Assembly (NCBI GenBank): GCA_964007475.1
Contig: OZ023274.1
Location: 56,009,851 to 56,073,850 of the forward strand
Length of the DNA stretch: 64,000 bases
Reading direction: 5' to 3'
Source of the DNA: Hybos culiciformis
Taxonomy: Eukaryota > Arthropoda > Insecta > Diptera > Hybotidae
Part shown: positions 1-11,300 of the stretch, piece after piece
Layout of the letters: each line of letters starts with the position of its first letter
Position numbering within the stretch: position 1 is the first letter of the stretch
Translations under genes and position numbers: made by a program
Notes under the pieces: generated by a model
Seen by the model: only the letters and a program-made list of their open reading frames with translations
Told to the model about the DNA's origin: nothing
Databases searched by the model: none

Positions 1-88
1 TCGGGCGCCACGAAAAGAAAGGGCGCTAAGATCGACATTTTTTCCATTTAATTTTTTTTTAATTTTATTCTCAAAAAAGGCGTTATGA

Positions 89-319
89 TCGATAACTTAT
101 AAATTTGTTCACTATATATTTCCAAATTTGGTAATTTCTTTGCGAATACTATTAACTCTACCAGTTTCAATAAAAAGTGGCGAAAGATCATTTTCCAGAC
201 TTAAACTAATTATTAAATCTTATTTACGGTCAACCATTTCTCAAGAGAAATTTTTTGCCCTGGCAATGATTGTTATTGAAAGCGATATTTCTGATAAAAT
301 TAAAATAAGCAATGTTTGA
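89..319 (+). pseudogene. hAT transposase C-terminal dimerisation fragment
   Basis: The open frame from 89 to the stop at 319 reads as the C-terminal dimerisation region of a hAT-superfamily transposase. It holds the string FPNLVISLRILLTLPVS followed by GERSFSRLKLIK-like and LRSTISQE-like motifs, which are the family hallmark. An in-frame stop lies just upstream at 86-88, so the catalytic domain is missing and this is a relic. It belongs to the ZMYM1-like hAT group, which matches the TIR type of the hAT element starting at 841, but no physical link between the two is visible. Confidence 0.82.
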
Positions 320-544
320 AGATAATTTATTACATTATCTTATCGTCGGCCTGCATTTTTTGCGAAAATGAGTTAAGAATTGATCTTTATTTTTTCGAGA
401 TGATCTTTCGATCTGTCTTATCCACGTTGCTGTATCTTTAAGAGTTCCGAGATCTTTAAGTATCTTTAAGAGTTCCGAGATATTCAGTGTCGATTTAATC
501 AAATATTATAATGTCGTAACCTACAAAATGATGTCATTTACGAC

Positions 545-840
545 AGAATTGTATGTAAAATTCTAAAACGCTTTTAAATATTTATCAAATGTTAATTGTA
601 ATTTTGAATTTAAAGCCAATTTGATTTTGAAGTGGTAGGTTAAAATATTTCGTAAATTAAAAAATAAAATTTTATGGTATGAATTAAAAGAAAAAAACAT
701 GAAACGTATGTGTTTTACTTTTAACTAAAAAGTAAAAAATAAAAACTATAAGTAAAAAAAAATTTTTTTAAGAAAAGATGCTTTTTATCGAAGAGCCCTA
801 AAAACTTTAAAATAAGAATTTGGTTTTGGAAGGTCTTGAT
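545..840. repeat. Repeat R0, left half (split by hAT element)
   Basis: This stretch matches, in inverted orientation, 17,210-17,505. The match resumes at 7,268-7,332 on the other side of the hAT element, so R0 was continuous before insertion. Short in-frame translations are not conserved and no protein is recognised. Confidence 0.8.
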
Positions 841-1180
841 CAGCGGCGGCTCGTACATAGGTGCTGCGACACTGCAGCACTCTCAAGAAATTTCAAAAAA
901 TTGAACTGATAAATAAAATTTTTTGTTAAATCTGAATTTTTCTTACTTTAAAATTATTTTTAAATGAAATATAGCAATTGCTGTAACATTTTATAAACAA
1001 GAGTAGCCTACTTTCAGGCTTACAGAAAATCTAATATAGTAAATACAGAAAGTCCTTTTCAAAAATAGCTATAGTAAATACAGAAAGTCCTTTTCAAAAA
1101 TAGCTGCAGAAATCTTTTTAACAGATTTTTGGAACTGCGAATTTCACAGTGCAGGGAATTTTTTTTTCCTGAATAATTTA

Positions 1181-4100
1181 TAGTGTGTTCCGTAAGTCTC
1201 GGGTACCCTCCACACAGGACAATACCTCAGGCCTGTGACAAATTTACTTTTGGAACGACAAAATCTGACACTTAAGTCCGATGATTGAGACATTTTCTGC
1301 AAAAAATTCGTTTCAAAATGCTACCCTACTACAAAACTTCTGCAAAGGGAAATTTTAAAATTTCCCATAACAAACTCAGTTCTGGGCGTACTTTTTAGTG
1401 CATTTTTTTCTAGGACAATAACAAAATGGGTATATTATTAGAAAAAAAAAATTATAAATAAAAAAATATTGAATCATATACTGACAAAAAATTTTATACA
1501 GGTTTTTTTTACACTTTGATTTTCAGTTTACATTTTACTAGCTATTCTCACTTCCTTTATGAATTATGATATTGCATAATGCCGAAAATTTCTCATGTAT
1601 TTTGTTGGTTTTTTCGGCACTTGTGTAATTGTAAACAACAAAATATTGGAAAAAAAATTATGGGCAAGTCTACGATGTCTGCGGCGTGGTTCTGATAATG
1701 AATTCTTGTAGAACTCGACGTAATAAGACGAAAAGATCAAATAAAAATTTGCGATATCTCGCTTAGTTTTTAAGATATCAAACATTTTATTCATTTAAAT
1801 CAAGGATGATCATCGCCTATGCACTTGTACCACATTTGTTATTGTAATCCCACTTTGTTTATATGAATAATAAAACAGAATAGGAAAAAAAAACCCTATG
1901 CACTTCATATACACTTCGTGCTTATGTAAGTGCATGAAAGAAAATATTTGTATTTCGTCTTCGCACTTCCCATTTAAAAAAAAAAATCATTCACACTTTG
2001 AATAGGAAGAAAAAAAAAACATTTTTTCTGTATTTATTTTTTCCTTCTTTTTTCTGCATGCACTGTAAAATGCGAAATTCTTATTTATAATATTTTCGGA
2101 TCGCAATTGATGTACGAGAAGTTATACACTTTTTTCAGCGACCTTTGTACACTTTATCGCATGCGAGAAAATTAAAAAATGAAATTATTATTTTTTATCG
2201 CATGCGACAAGATTTAAAAATAATTAATTTATAAACGCGTTTTAAGGCTTTAAATCAATAAAATTAATTAAAATAATTAATTTTTGATTATTCTGCAGTG
2301 GAAAAAGTAGTTTCTTCGTAATAAAATATTGTACTGTGCACATAAATCTTCGGTGGATGGTCACTTCCAGAAGAGAACCATCCACACGGCTTGGTGTGAA
2401 GTTGGGGCAGGCTATCCACCAAAGTTCCCCCATATCGGCGTCCACCTAAAGACCGACACTTCTTCAGAATGACCCATTTAAAAAATTTTTATTTTTACAT
2501 AAACCTTCGGTGGCTGGGTACTTCCAGAAGAGAACCATCCACGCCGCTTGGTGTGAAGTTGGGGCAGGGTATCCACCAAAGTTCCCCCATACCGGCGTCA
2601 ACCTAAAGTCCGACACTTTCTTCAGAATGAAGAAGTGTCGGACTTTAGGTGGACGCCGGTATGGGGGAACTTTGGTGGATACCCTGCCCCAACTTCACAC
2701 CAAGCGGCGTGGATGGTTCTCTTCTGGAAGTACCCATCCACCGAAGGTTTATGTAAAAATAAAAAAATTTTTAATGGGTCATTCTGAAGAAAGTGTCGGA
2801 CTTTAGGTGGACGCCGATATGGGGGAACTTTGGTGGATAGCCTGCCCCAACTTCATACCAAGCGGCGTGGATGGTTCTCTTCTGGAAGTGACCATCCACC
2901 GAAGATTTATGTGCACAGTACAATATTTTATTACGAAGAAACTACTTTTTCCATTAAAGAATTAATTTTTTTTTGATGCAGAATAATTATTTTAATTAAT
3001 TTTATTGATTTAAAGCCTTAAAACGCGTTTATAAAATAATTTTTTTTAAAATCTTGTCGCATGCGATAAAAAATAATAATTTCATTTTTTAATTTTCTCG
3101 CATGCGATAAAGTGTACAAGATTCGCTGAAAAAAGTGTATAACCTCTCGTACATTCGCAATTGTGTGATTGATGTAAGAATAATGTAAATAAAAATAAAA
3201 GGACTGCAGAAAATTAATGTTAATTTAAAAATTAATATGAAGAGGATTATTTATTTGCAATCAATTTTAAAGCAATTAGCTCAGAGCTTGATTTGCTTTG
3301 TAATTATTAATCGTATTTTCGTTTTTCTTTAGGTTTTTTATGTGAATTTTTTCCTAAAATTAGTAAACTTTGCATGAAAAATTTTGGAGGTACAAATTAC
3401 TATTTCGAACTCCCCCTTTTACATATTTGTAAATATTACAAAAGAATGTAATGTATGTATTTTGTATACTTAACATACGAAAACGCCAAAGAATCCGTCC
3501 CCGAAAATACTGAGATGACATAAAGGCAATTTATTTTATGTCGCTTTAGATTATGTTATTCTACTGCATTTTTGTCAGTTTTTAGAAAAAATTAAAAAAA
3601 TAATAGTGTAACCGTAACCGGAACGAAAAAAAAAAATTCTAAACCGAAACGTAACCGGAACACAAAAAAATTTGAGGAACGAAACCAAAACCGAACCGAA
3701 ATAAATATCGGTTCAACTCTCTGCTTAAATACATCAGCGCCACCATCGCTTAAATTTTGAACCTTAATAGAGGTAAAATGTTAGGCAAAAAATAATAACA
3801 AAGTAATAACAAAATATTTAAGGAAATTTAATGCTGGCGTTAATACGAGCAAATAATAATAGGATTAAAATGTTCAATAAAAACAATAACAAAACAATTT
3901 GGAATACAATAACAAAGCAATTTGAATACAATAACAAAACATTTTTTGAGTAAATGTGTGTTTGTGTTTTCAATTTAATCAAATTTAATGATATGGGTGA
4001 AGTTACCCAAAGTTTTTTCAACATGTGTCAGCCAAAGATGTGCAACATTTTCTGCAACATTTGTCGAATGTTGCGAACCATTTTCCAATAATTTTTTTTT

Positions 4101-5317
4101 CTTCATTTTTTTAATTAAAAACCACTTTTTAGGCTCTAAAAGAACTATATTGACTAAAATAACTAATTTATTATAATTCTGAATCCAAAATTTATTATTT
4201 AGTAGAAAAAAAAATGATTTTTTTATAGTGGGAACTGTGGACCTTTATGTAACCCTTCATTTAATTGACCCTTCCCCTGAATTCGCATTGATGCCACTTT
4301 GTAAAGTTGGCCTAAGGTCCCAGGTCGGAAGTCATGTAGCAATTAATAATTTAAAAAAAATAAATTTCAAAATTTACAGAAGATGCACAGATACTTCGAA
4401 TTTTGGAATTACTTCAACAAAAGTGTCAATTGCAGGGGGACCTCCGACCTGGGAATAAAATCCATAATATGTTGCATATGTTGTTTTTTGGAAAAGTGTT
4501 TTGTACGTTGTTATTTATTATATTACAAGACAAAAAGTTAATTTTTAACTATATATTTCTTCCGTGTATTAATAAAACATGCCAAAAATTTATGATGATG
4601 GTAGTAAATGCACGTTCAATCTTAAATTTTGGGCATCACTGTTTTAAATATAAATTCATAAAAACCAGTTTAAATTGTGGGATCTCGAAAACTAAGCGAG
4701 ATATCGCAAATTTTTATTTGATCTTTTCGTCTTATTACGTCGAGTTCTACAAGAATCCATTATCAGATGAAAAATAAATTAAGAAACTTCGTAAAGGGAG
4801 AACGGCAACATAAATTAGCATAATGTTAATAAGACATCAGCTGCTTGTAATTATTTGCATATACTTTAATATTTGTTTACCAAATGCATGTAACCAATTT
4901 CCAAAATAGAAATACTTTTTCATCGGTGAATCACTAGTCAATAGGGAGTAAAAATTCATGTTGAAGTGTAAACTAACACATTCACTCAATTTTGGTCATG
5001 CATTTTAATAGTTTTTATGTGTTTAGCTTAAAAACATTAAAAAATAAAAAAGAATTTTAGCTATTTCATTAAATTTGTATTTCCTTAAGCAAAATATAAG
5101 CAAATTATTAATAAATATACAAATTAATCTTCAAAATCTGAAAACAACAAATGTCAAATTTTTTAACGATGCGCATATAAAATTTGTTAAGGTATATGAT
5201 TTTAAAATTAAAATGGTGGCAATACCCTGTGCATAGGACTTTGCAGAAGGTATTCCTAGGACTTTGCAGAAAAGGGAAATCTTGCGTGGAGGGTACCCGG
5301 ACTTATGGAACGTACTA
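1181..5317. mobile_element. TIR-bounded composite inside the hAT element
   Basis: Left end TATAGTGTGTTCCGTAAGTC and right end (inverse) TATAGTACGTTCCATAAGTC form a terminal inverted repeat that continues into GGGTACCCTCCAC. TA at both ends would fit Tc1/mariner-type insertion, but no transposase is seen. A second inverted pair lies inside: about 100 bp at 1,685-1,790 matches the complement of 4,680-4,775, and the two copies can be translated alike. A shorter 11-bp pair (CCCAGGTCGGA) sits at 4,319 and 4,443. The class is therefore uncertain. Confidence 0.55.
2077..3183. repeat. 1.1-kb foldback palindrome
   Basis: Two near-identical inverted arms of about 540 bp meet near 2,625. Each arm contains two tandem units of about 140 bp, marked by CCATCCACCGAAG and CTAAAGTCCGACAC, and an outer segment with paired TCGCATGCGA motifs. 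There is almost no loop, so the DNA can extrude as a very long hairpin. The open frame at 2,510-2,806 is a by-product of the palindrome. The structure resembles Foldback-type elements; no TSD is evident. Confidence 0.85.
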
Positions 5318-5410
5318 TAAATATATTTTTATTGCTGTTAAGTTTTTTTCATGAGTTTGAATGTAAGGAAAAATGGTCGAAGTGCAATAACTCATCGGTA
5401 CTTAAAGCTT

Positions 5411-6408
5411 GATTTACACAATGGCTAAAAATGGCAAAAAAAAAAGATCCCAAAACAAAACAGTACAGAAGATACAAAAACTAATGTGTTAGAGCAGTAC
5501 GAACAGAGTCATCTTTTTTTTTTTTTGGTGTCTTTTTTTGTAATCTTTTTTTATAGCAAAAAAAAAAAAGATGAACTAGTTCATCTTTTTTTATAGTTTA
5601 CGTCTTTTTTTTACTAGGCGCGTAAAAAAAATTTATGTTATAATTTGAATTTTATAGTTTCTGAAAAATTATTATTGTATTTCTAACCTGGGGGTTACAC
5701 TTGCTGAAAAAAAAATCATGATTTTTTTTGAATGTATGTGCGAAAGTTTGTGTGAAAAAAAATCAAAAAATAATCATGATGAAAAATCATACTTAAAAAA
5801 AATCAGTGTTGATTTTTTTCTGTCAAAAGGAAAATTTTTGGCTGCCAAAGAAAAAAGTAAACTCTTGAAAGCGCAAACAACAATAATAAAAGCGGTTTGT
5901 TATTACGGGAATTGAATTTGAATGTTGAAATTTAAAAAAATCTATGTGAATTATTTATTAAATAAATAAAATAACTTACTTTAAAATACAAAATATTTTA
6001 TTGAAAAAGGTGAAGTTTATAAAAACTAAGAACTTAGTAAAAAGAGAGAAAATAGAAAAAACATATCGAAAAAATTTTATAAGGAAGAAATATTAAAATT
6101 TATAAATTTATACAGGGAGCACGAATGCCTCTGGAACATGAAGTCCTAGCCAGTATGATTTTTCACTCATAAAAATGTCACACTATATTAAAAAAAATCA
6201 TAATCATGACTTTTTTTTCAGCAAGTGTAACCCGCACGTAAATTTGCTATAAAATTTGTTTATGTTTTGTGCTATAAAAGGAAAAAAATTATTAAATTTC
6301 TGTCTACTTCTTTCACATGTTTGTTGTTGTTGTTTATTTATCGCTTTCTCGTTCTAGTTTGACTAGAAAAATTTAAAAGATTACAAATTTAGCCATTGTG
6401 TAAATCAC
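5411..6408. mobile_element. MITE with 20-bp TIR, containing a second MITE
   Basis: TGATTTACACAATGGCTAAA at the left and its complement at 6,389-6,408 form the outer TIR. Inside, GGGTTACACTTGCTGAAAAA near 5,693 and its complement ending near 6,231 delimit a second inverted-repeat element of about 540 bp. The rest is low-complexity poly-A/poly-T (for example 5,510-5,640). No coding sequence is supported and no clean TSD could be read for either element. Confidence 0.6.
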
Positions 6409-6645
6409 GCATAACTGATCGGTCGATTTTGGATAAGTTATATCCATTTTAACTCATCCGAAAATTGGCGAATGAGTTATATCCTTTGGAATGACATAAC
6501 TCATCCACCTCAATGCTTATTTGTGACTTATTCCTTACTTATTCCTTGGCCCATGATTGGCCCAATTTTTGTGTTAGCAGTAGAGGGAGTGTCCCAGAAC
6601 GAGAAAAGGGGGCGGAGGGTGAGGGCTGCGGGCGGACGGACTGGT

Positions 6646-6695
6646 GGTTGGTCAGTGGGATTTGCAGCTGGCGCCGCAAATCCCACTGACCAACC
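6646..6695. repeat. GC-rich hairpin tip, copy 1
   Basis: The tip contains GGTTGGTCAGTGGGATTTGC and its complement around a short GCTGGCGCC loop. The same tip recurs at 12,005-12,054 and, as one arm only, at 16,846-16,871, in hairpins whose other sequence is unrelated. Confidence 0.85.
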
Positions 6696-7267
6696 ACCAG
6701 TCCGCCCGCCCGCAGCCCTCACCCTCCGCCCCCTTCTCGCGTTCTGGGACACTCCCAATACTGCTAACACAAAAATGGGGCCAATCAGGTCGGTAAATGT
6801 AATCTTATCGGCCAATGAGTAAATACCCAAGATTTTGTCACAAATCACAAATAAGCATTGAGTTGGATGAGTTATGTCATTCCAAAGGATATAACTCATC
6901 GACCAATTTTCGGATGAGTTAAAATGGATATAACTTATCCAAAATCGACCGATGAGTTAAGTACCGATGAGTTATTGCGCGGACCCGGAAAAATGCACTG
7001 CCACAGAAGCAGTGCGGCTGTATACTTTCTTAAAAATTTAAAAACAAATATGTGGGAAATTTTGTTTGTTTGTTTTGGGATTTTTTGAATGTAAAGGAAA
7101 ATGCACTGCTTCAGAAGCAGCACAATTTTTATATGGGATATATTTTGTTTGCTTTTCAATCTTCAAAACTGATATATGAGTATATATCATAAAACATTTA
7201 TAATTAAAAAAAAGAGGTTGTTATTTTTTGCAGCACCCTCTTTCAAAACTTCCACGGGCCGCCACTG

Positions 7268-7440
7268 GTCTTGATATTAAATGTTCAAACTATTTTAAAA
7301 AGCGTTCGGGACCAAATCAATATCTCTTAAAAGTGTTATTAAAATTTAAAGCTCAAAACCCAAATTGGCAATCAATTTAAAAAGATTTCATAAAAGTTTA
7401 TATTTGAATAGTGTTAGTTGTGTTCCCAGAAACTTCAAAA
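7268..7440. repeat. Repeat R0, right half and flank
   Basis: This begins with the hAT TSD copy (7,268-7,275) and continues R0 up to about 7,332. It matches the complement of 17,135-17,240 apart from a small deletion. The remaining bases to the start of R1 are AT-rich, with nothing recognised. Confidence 0.7.
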
Positions 7441-7522
7441 TTAAAAGGCAACATTTTAATTCTTTCCCAATATTCCAATTAACTTAACAATAATTTTAAA
7501 AAATTTTCGTTCAGTTCCTATC

Positions 7523-8006
7523 CTTTTTGAAGTGAAAACTTCTTTAGAGGCATTGTGATTGAGAGTGAAAAAAATGTAAGTGTCAAAAATGAAACGATTA
7601 TTGTCAAAAATGAAACAATTTTTGTCAAAAATGAAACAATTATTGTCAAAAAAAATGAGAAAAGAAAAAGAAAAAAGAAAAAATTATGTGTCAGCTGATG
7701 ATAAAACCGACAGCCGCTAGCAACTTAATGAAGCTTATCAGCACAATAACCTACTCTATATTGGCTCAGAATAAAAGTCGAAAATACTATTTTTTTTTTC
7801 GATTGAAAGGGAAATATAATTTATTTTAAATTATTGAATAAGAAATATTTCATTTATTAATTATTAGTGCTAATTTTCAAAAAGTTTTTGGAATACAAAT
7901 ATGTATTCTGAATAAAAATGTTCCAATGCACGTATTTTGTAGATAATTTATTTTTGATATTAATTTTTCTTAATGTAATTTGTAGTTTGTTAGTGTAATT
8001 TATTTT
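7523..8006 (+). repeat. Dispersed repeat R1, copy a, 5' part
   Basis: R1 opens with the palindrome-like GAAGTGAAAACTTC and TTTAGAGGCATTGTGATTGA, followed by three to four units of about 21 bp built on TGTCAAAAATGAAACGATTA. This copy runs to 8,006, is interrupted by the non-LTR element, and resumes at 14,951. Other copies are at 20,384-20,517, 20,521-22,033 and 22,038-23,050. No conserved protein is seen. Confidence 0.85.
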
Positions 8007-8351
8007 ATTTATTTTTTATTTATAAAAAATTTTAATGTAATATAATTACAGCAAGACTTATAAATCTAAGGAGCACTAACATCTAGGTTTTTGGCTCTTA
8101 TTTTTTTTTTCTTTCTTGTGTGTAATATTTTATATTTTTATATTCTTATTATTATTTTTATTTCTAATTTTAGTGTACATAATGTCTTAGTTGTTATTGT
8201 TATTATTGTTATTATCTTTATTTTTTTATTTTTTCTTTCAACAAATGTTAACCTATCTAAAACTAAGTAATATACCTACATACTAAGTAAAATTAGCGGA
8301 AAAGATTATTGGTTGTTATATATATATATTTTTTGTACAAAATAATGTCTT

Positions 8352-11300
8352 TTAGATCAATATCTTTATTTTTGTCAAAAATCGATTGATGAGTGTAATG
8401 TTTTCTTTTGATGCTTTTTCTAGACAGATGGAAGGGTTTTTTGTGCCGAACAACTTTTGTCTGTGACTGCTAAAAAATTTACATTCATCTAGAATGTGAA
8501 TGACGGTTACTTTTGATTTACATAGGTTGCATATTGGAGCTGGTTCGTGCTTCAATAGATATGAATGTGTGGTATAGTATGTCCTAGTTTTAATCTAACG
8601 TAGTTCTGAATAAATTGCTTACTGACATCTTTTGGGTATGCTGTTTCTTTTCCCTTTGGGTTAAACCGGGTGTAATGATGTGAATATTGCTGCCATTTTG
8701 AGAGTTTATCTGATTGTATTTTTACTTTAATAATTTTTATAATTTCATTGCTTAGTAGTTCAGTACTTGTAGCTATTATAGGGGACATTGCTGCTTTTTT
8801 TGCTTCTTGATCTGCTATTTCATTTCCTATTATACCAACATGACCTGGAATCCAGAATAATTTCAATTTTTTGCTCTGTTTTATTAAAAGGTCTCTAATG
8901 TAAATGATGATTGTAGTGCGGTTAGTTATGTTTATAAATGAATTTATTACAGAGAGATTATCGGTGCAAATGCAATATTTTCCTTTATTGGTTGTTGCAA
9001 AATGTAATGCACTAATTATGGCTTGTGCCTCAGCGTGGAAAACAGATGTTTCGGAGTTAATTATTCCAATTTTTATAATTTTATTTTCTTCATTGATAAC
9101 TGCAAAAGAAGTTGTATTATTAATTTTGGAGCCATCAGTATATAGAAAATTCCAGCCTTCTTGCTTGAGAGAAGATGAAAATTCCAAGAAAAGGGCGACG
9201 TATTGTGCTGGTAATGTTGTATCTTTTGGATATTTTGACAATTCTAAATGTATAGAATTTAATTTTAAATTCCATTCCGGGTATATTGACTTGCAATGTT
9301 TTGGAAACGTAAGTGGTATATCTAGAAATTTTGCCAGATTTGTTGCTCTGTTGAGTGTTGAACATTTTTTAGGTGGTTTTTTCCGTTAGAGAAGATCTTG
9401 CACATCTTTTTGAATTGGTGAGTCATATGAATATTTGATTTTTTTTGTCAATCTTGCAGTTAATATTTCTTTTCTTTCTTCAATAGTAGGCAATCCTGTT
9501 TCTTTTATCATATTTATAGTTGGTGTAGTGCGAAATGCTCTTGTGGCTAGTTTTGCAGTTGAATTCACAATTGTGTTAAGTTTTTTTAAGTTTGTTTATG
9601 CTCGACAGTTTTTATATATTGATAGTCCATAATCGATTTTTGACAAAATAAGAGTTTTAACAAGGTATGTTATACTATTAATATGAGCTTCGCTTTTTTT
9701 ACCTGAAAAGAATTTGATTAGATTAAGTCTGCTAGTTAAAGAATTTTTTAATTGCTCAATGTGACTTCTCCAGCTATATTTATTATCAAAAATTAAACCT
9801 AAGATTCTAAGATTTTTTACTTTTTCAATTTGTACATTATTAATAGAAAAATTATTATTATTACATAATTTTTTATTGCAAATATGTAAGTGTTTGCATT
9901 TATTATATGAAACAAGTGAGCCTGAGGATTTCGACCATTCGGAAATTTCTTGAAATATTTTTGAAATGATGTCTATAATTTTTTGAAGGTTATGAATTTT
10001 TTTTTTTTAAGATCGTCAGCGTATATATTATGCTTTATGGTTGAATTGTATTTACTTATAATTAAGCTTAATTGATTAAATGCAATAAGAAAAAGGATAA
10101 CTGATATAGGGGAACCTTGTGGGATTCCATTCATCAGATTAAAAGTATTAGAGTAATAATTATTTACTCTGGCTCGAAATTTTCTATTTGTTAAGAAATT
10201 TTTTACATAATTAAGAATTTTGGGACCTATCCCCCACGAAATTAGTTGCTCACAAATTATGTGCATGCCAATTCTGTCGAAAGCCCTTTCAAAATCTATG
10301 GTTAACACTGAAATATGGTTTTTGGTAGCCAGGCTGTTAGTTATAAAATGATCTAGATGCAAAAGTGCATCTTGTGTACCTTTAGAAAGTTTGAAAGCGA
10401 CTTGATTTTTACAGATCAAATTTTTCCTCTCTATAAACCACAATAATCTATTTGCAATTATTTTTTCTAATGTTTTACTAAGGCATGGAAGCAAAGATAT
10501 CATGCGATAACCTTCAATTGAATTTTTTGGCTTATTAGGTTTATGTAGTGGAATTATTGTGGCGGTTTTCCATTCTTGGGGAATGTAGCCTTTGGAAAGA
10601 ATATTATTATATAAGTCGCATAGTCTATATTTTAATTCGTTTGGCATGTTTTTGAGCATTGAATAAGAAATTTTGTCGAAGCCCGGTGTAGTACCTTTGA
10701 AATTAGCTAATGTGGAATTTAATTCTATTATGGATATTTCGGTTTCAATTCTGTTTTGTATGGAATTTGTATGAATGTTGTGATTATTTGTATTTAAGAA
10801 ATTATTTTTTTGTACGCAATACAGATGACAAAATTTATTGTCGTTTGAATTATCAGACCAAAACTGCCCAAAAGTGTTTGCTATATCTAAGGAATTATTT
10901 ATTTTATTGTTATTAAATTCAATTTCTTTAATTTTAGTGTGACCGTAGTTTCCAGAAAAAACCTTAACGTTGTTCCAGATTTTTTGAATTGGGGTATTGG
11001 GGTTAATTTGTTTTGTAAAGTATTCGATATTTTGGGCTTTTGAGCGTTTAATGTAAAATCGAAATTTAGCTCTGCTTTTTTTAAAATCTAAAAGGCTTGC
11101 AGTGCTGGGGTGGGATCTGTATTTGTTCCAGTATTTGTTTTTGCTCTTTCTTAGCATTTCAAGCTCTTTTTTCCACCAAGGAAATATTTTTTTATTTTTT
11201 TTTGGGCAGGTTTGTGGAATAGAATTATTAGGGTGAGTGCCACTTGTACAATTACCAGTTGTACAATTTTTAAAATTGTATGGCGAAAAAAAATTGTACA

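Larger units (their letters stand above)
5389..6985. mobile_element. Foldback element with GC-rich centre
   Basis: The outer inverted arms carry AATAACTCATCGGTACTTAA at 5,391 and its inverse near 6,980. The arms continue at 6,410-6,600 and 6,740-6,965 (GATCGGTCGATTTTGGATAA and complement), and the tip at 6,590-6,750 is a GC-rich near-perfect palindrome. The left arm is broken by the MITE at 5,411-6,408. Long open frames on both strands here (6,472-6,899) mirror each other and are palindrome by-products, not genes. Confidence 0.75.
841..7267. mobile_element. hAT element with nested insertions, 8-bp TSD
   Basis: The element starts CAGCGGCGGCTCGT and ends with the inverse of CAGTGGCGGCCCGT, with further terminal similarity (GTGCTGC near both ends). 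It is flanked by a perfect 8-bp duplication GTCTTGAT at 833-840 and 7,268-7,275, the length expected of hAT. The uninterrupted sequence GGAAGGTCTTGATATTAAAT exists at 17,101-17,120. No transposase is recognisable inside, so it is non-autonomous or gutted. Most of its 6.4 kb is later nested material: a TIR element at 1,181-5,317 and foldback sequences at 5,389-6,985. Confidence 0.9.

Noticed and set aside
1564..1794. 76-codon minus-strand frame sharing a peptide with 4,683-4,775
   Set aside because: The shared peptide reflects an inverted repeat inside one transposable element; no recognisable protein and short frames only.
6472..6899. Mirror-image open frames of 116 and 123 codons on both strands
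   Set aside because: They translate the two arms of one GC-rich palindrome and encode the same peptide from both strands; no domain and no codon signature.
8904..9632. Plus-strand frames of 161 and 65 codons
   Set aside because: They are antisense shadows of the RNase H and RT-tail region of the minus-strand retrotransposon.
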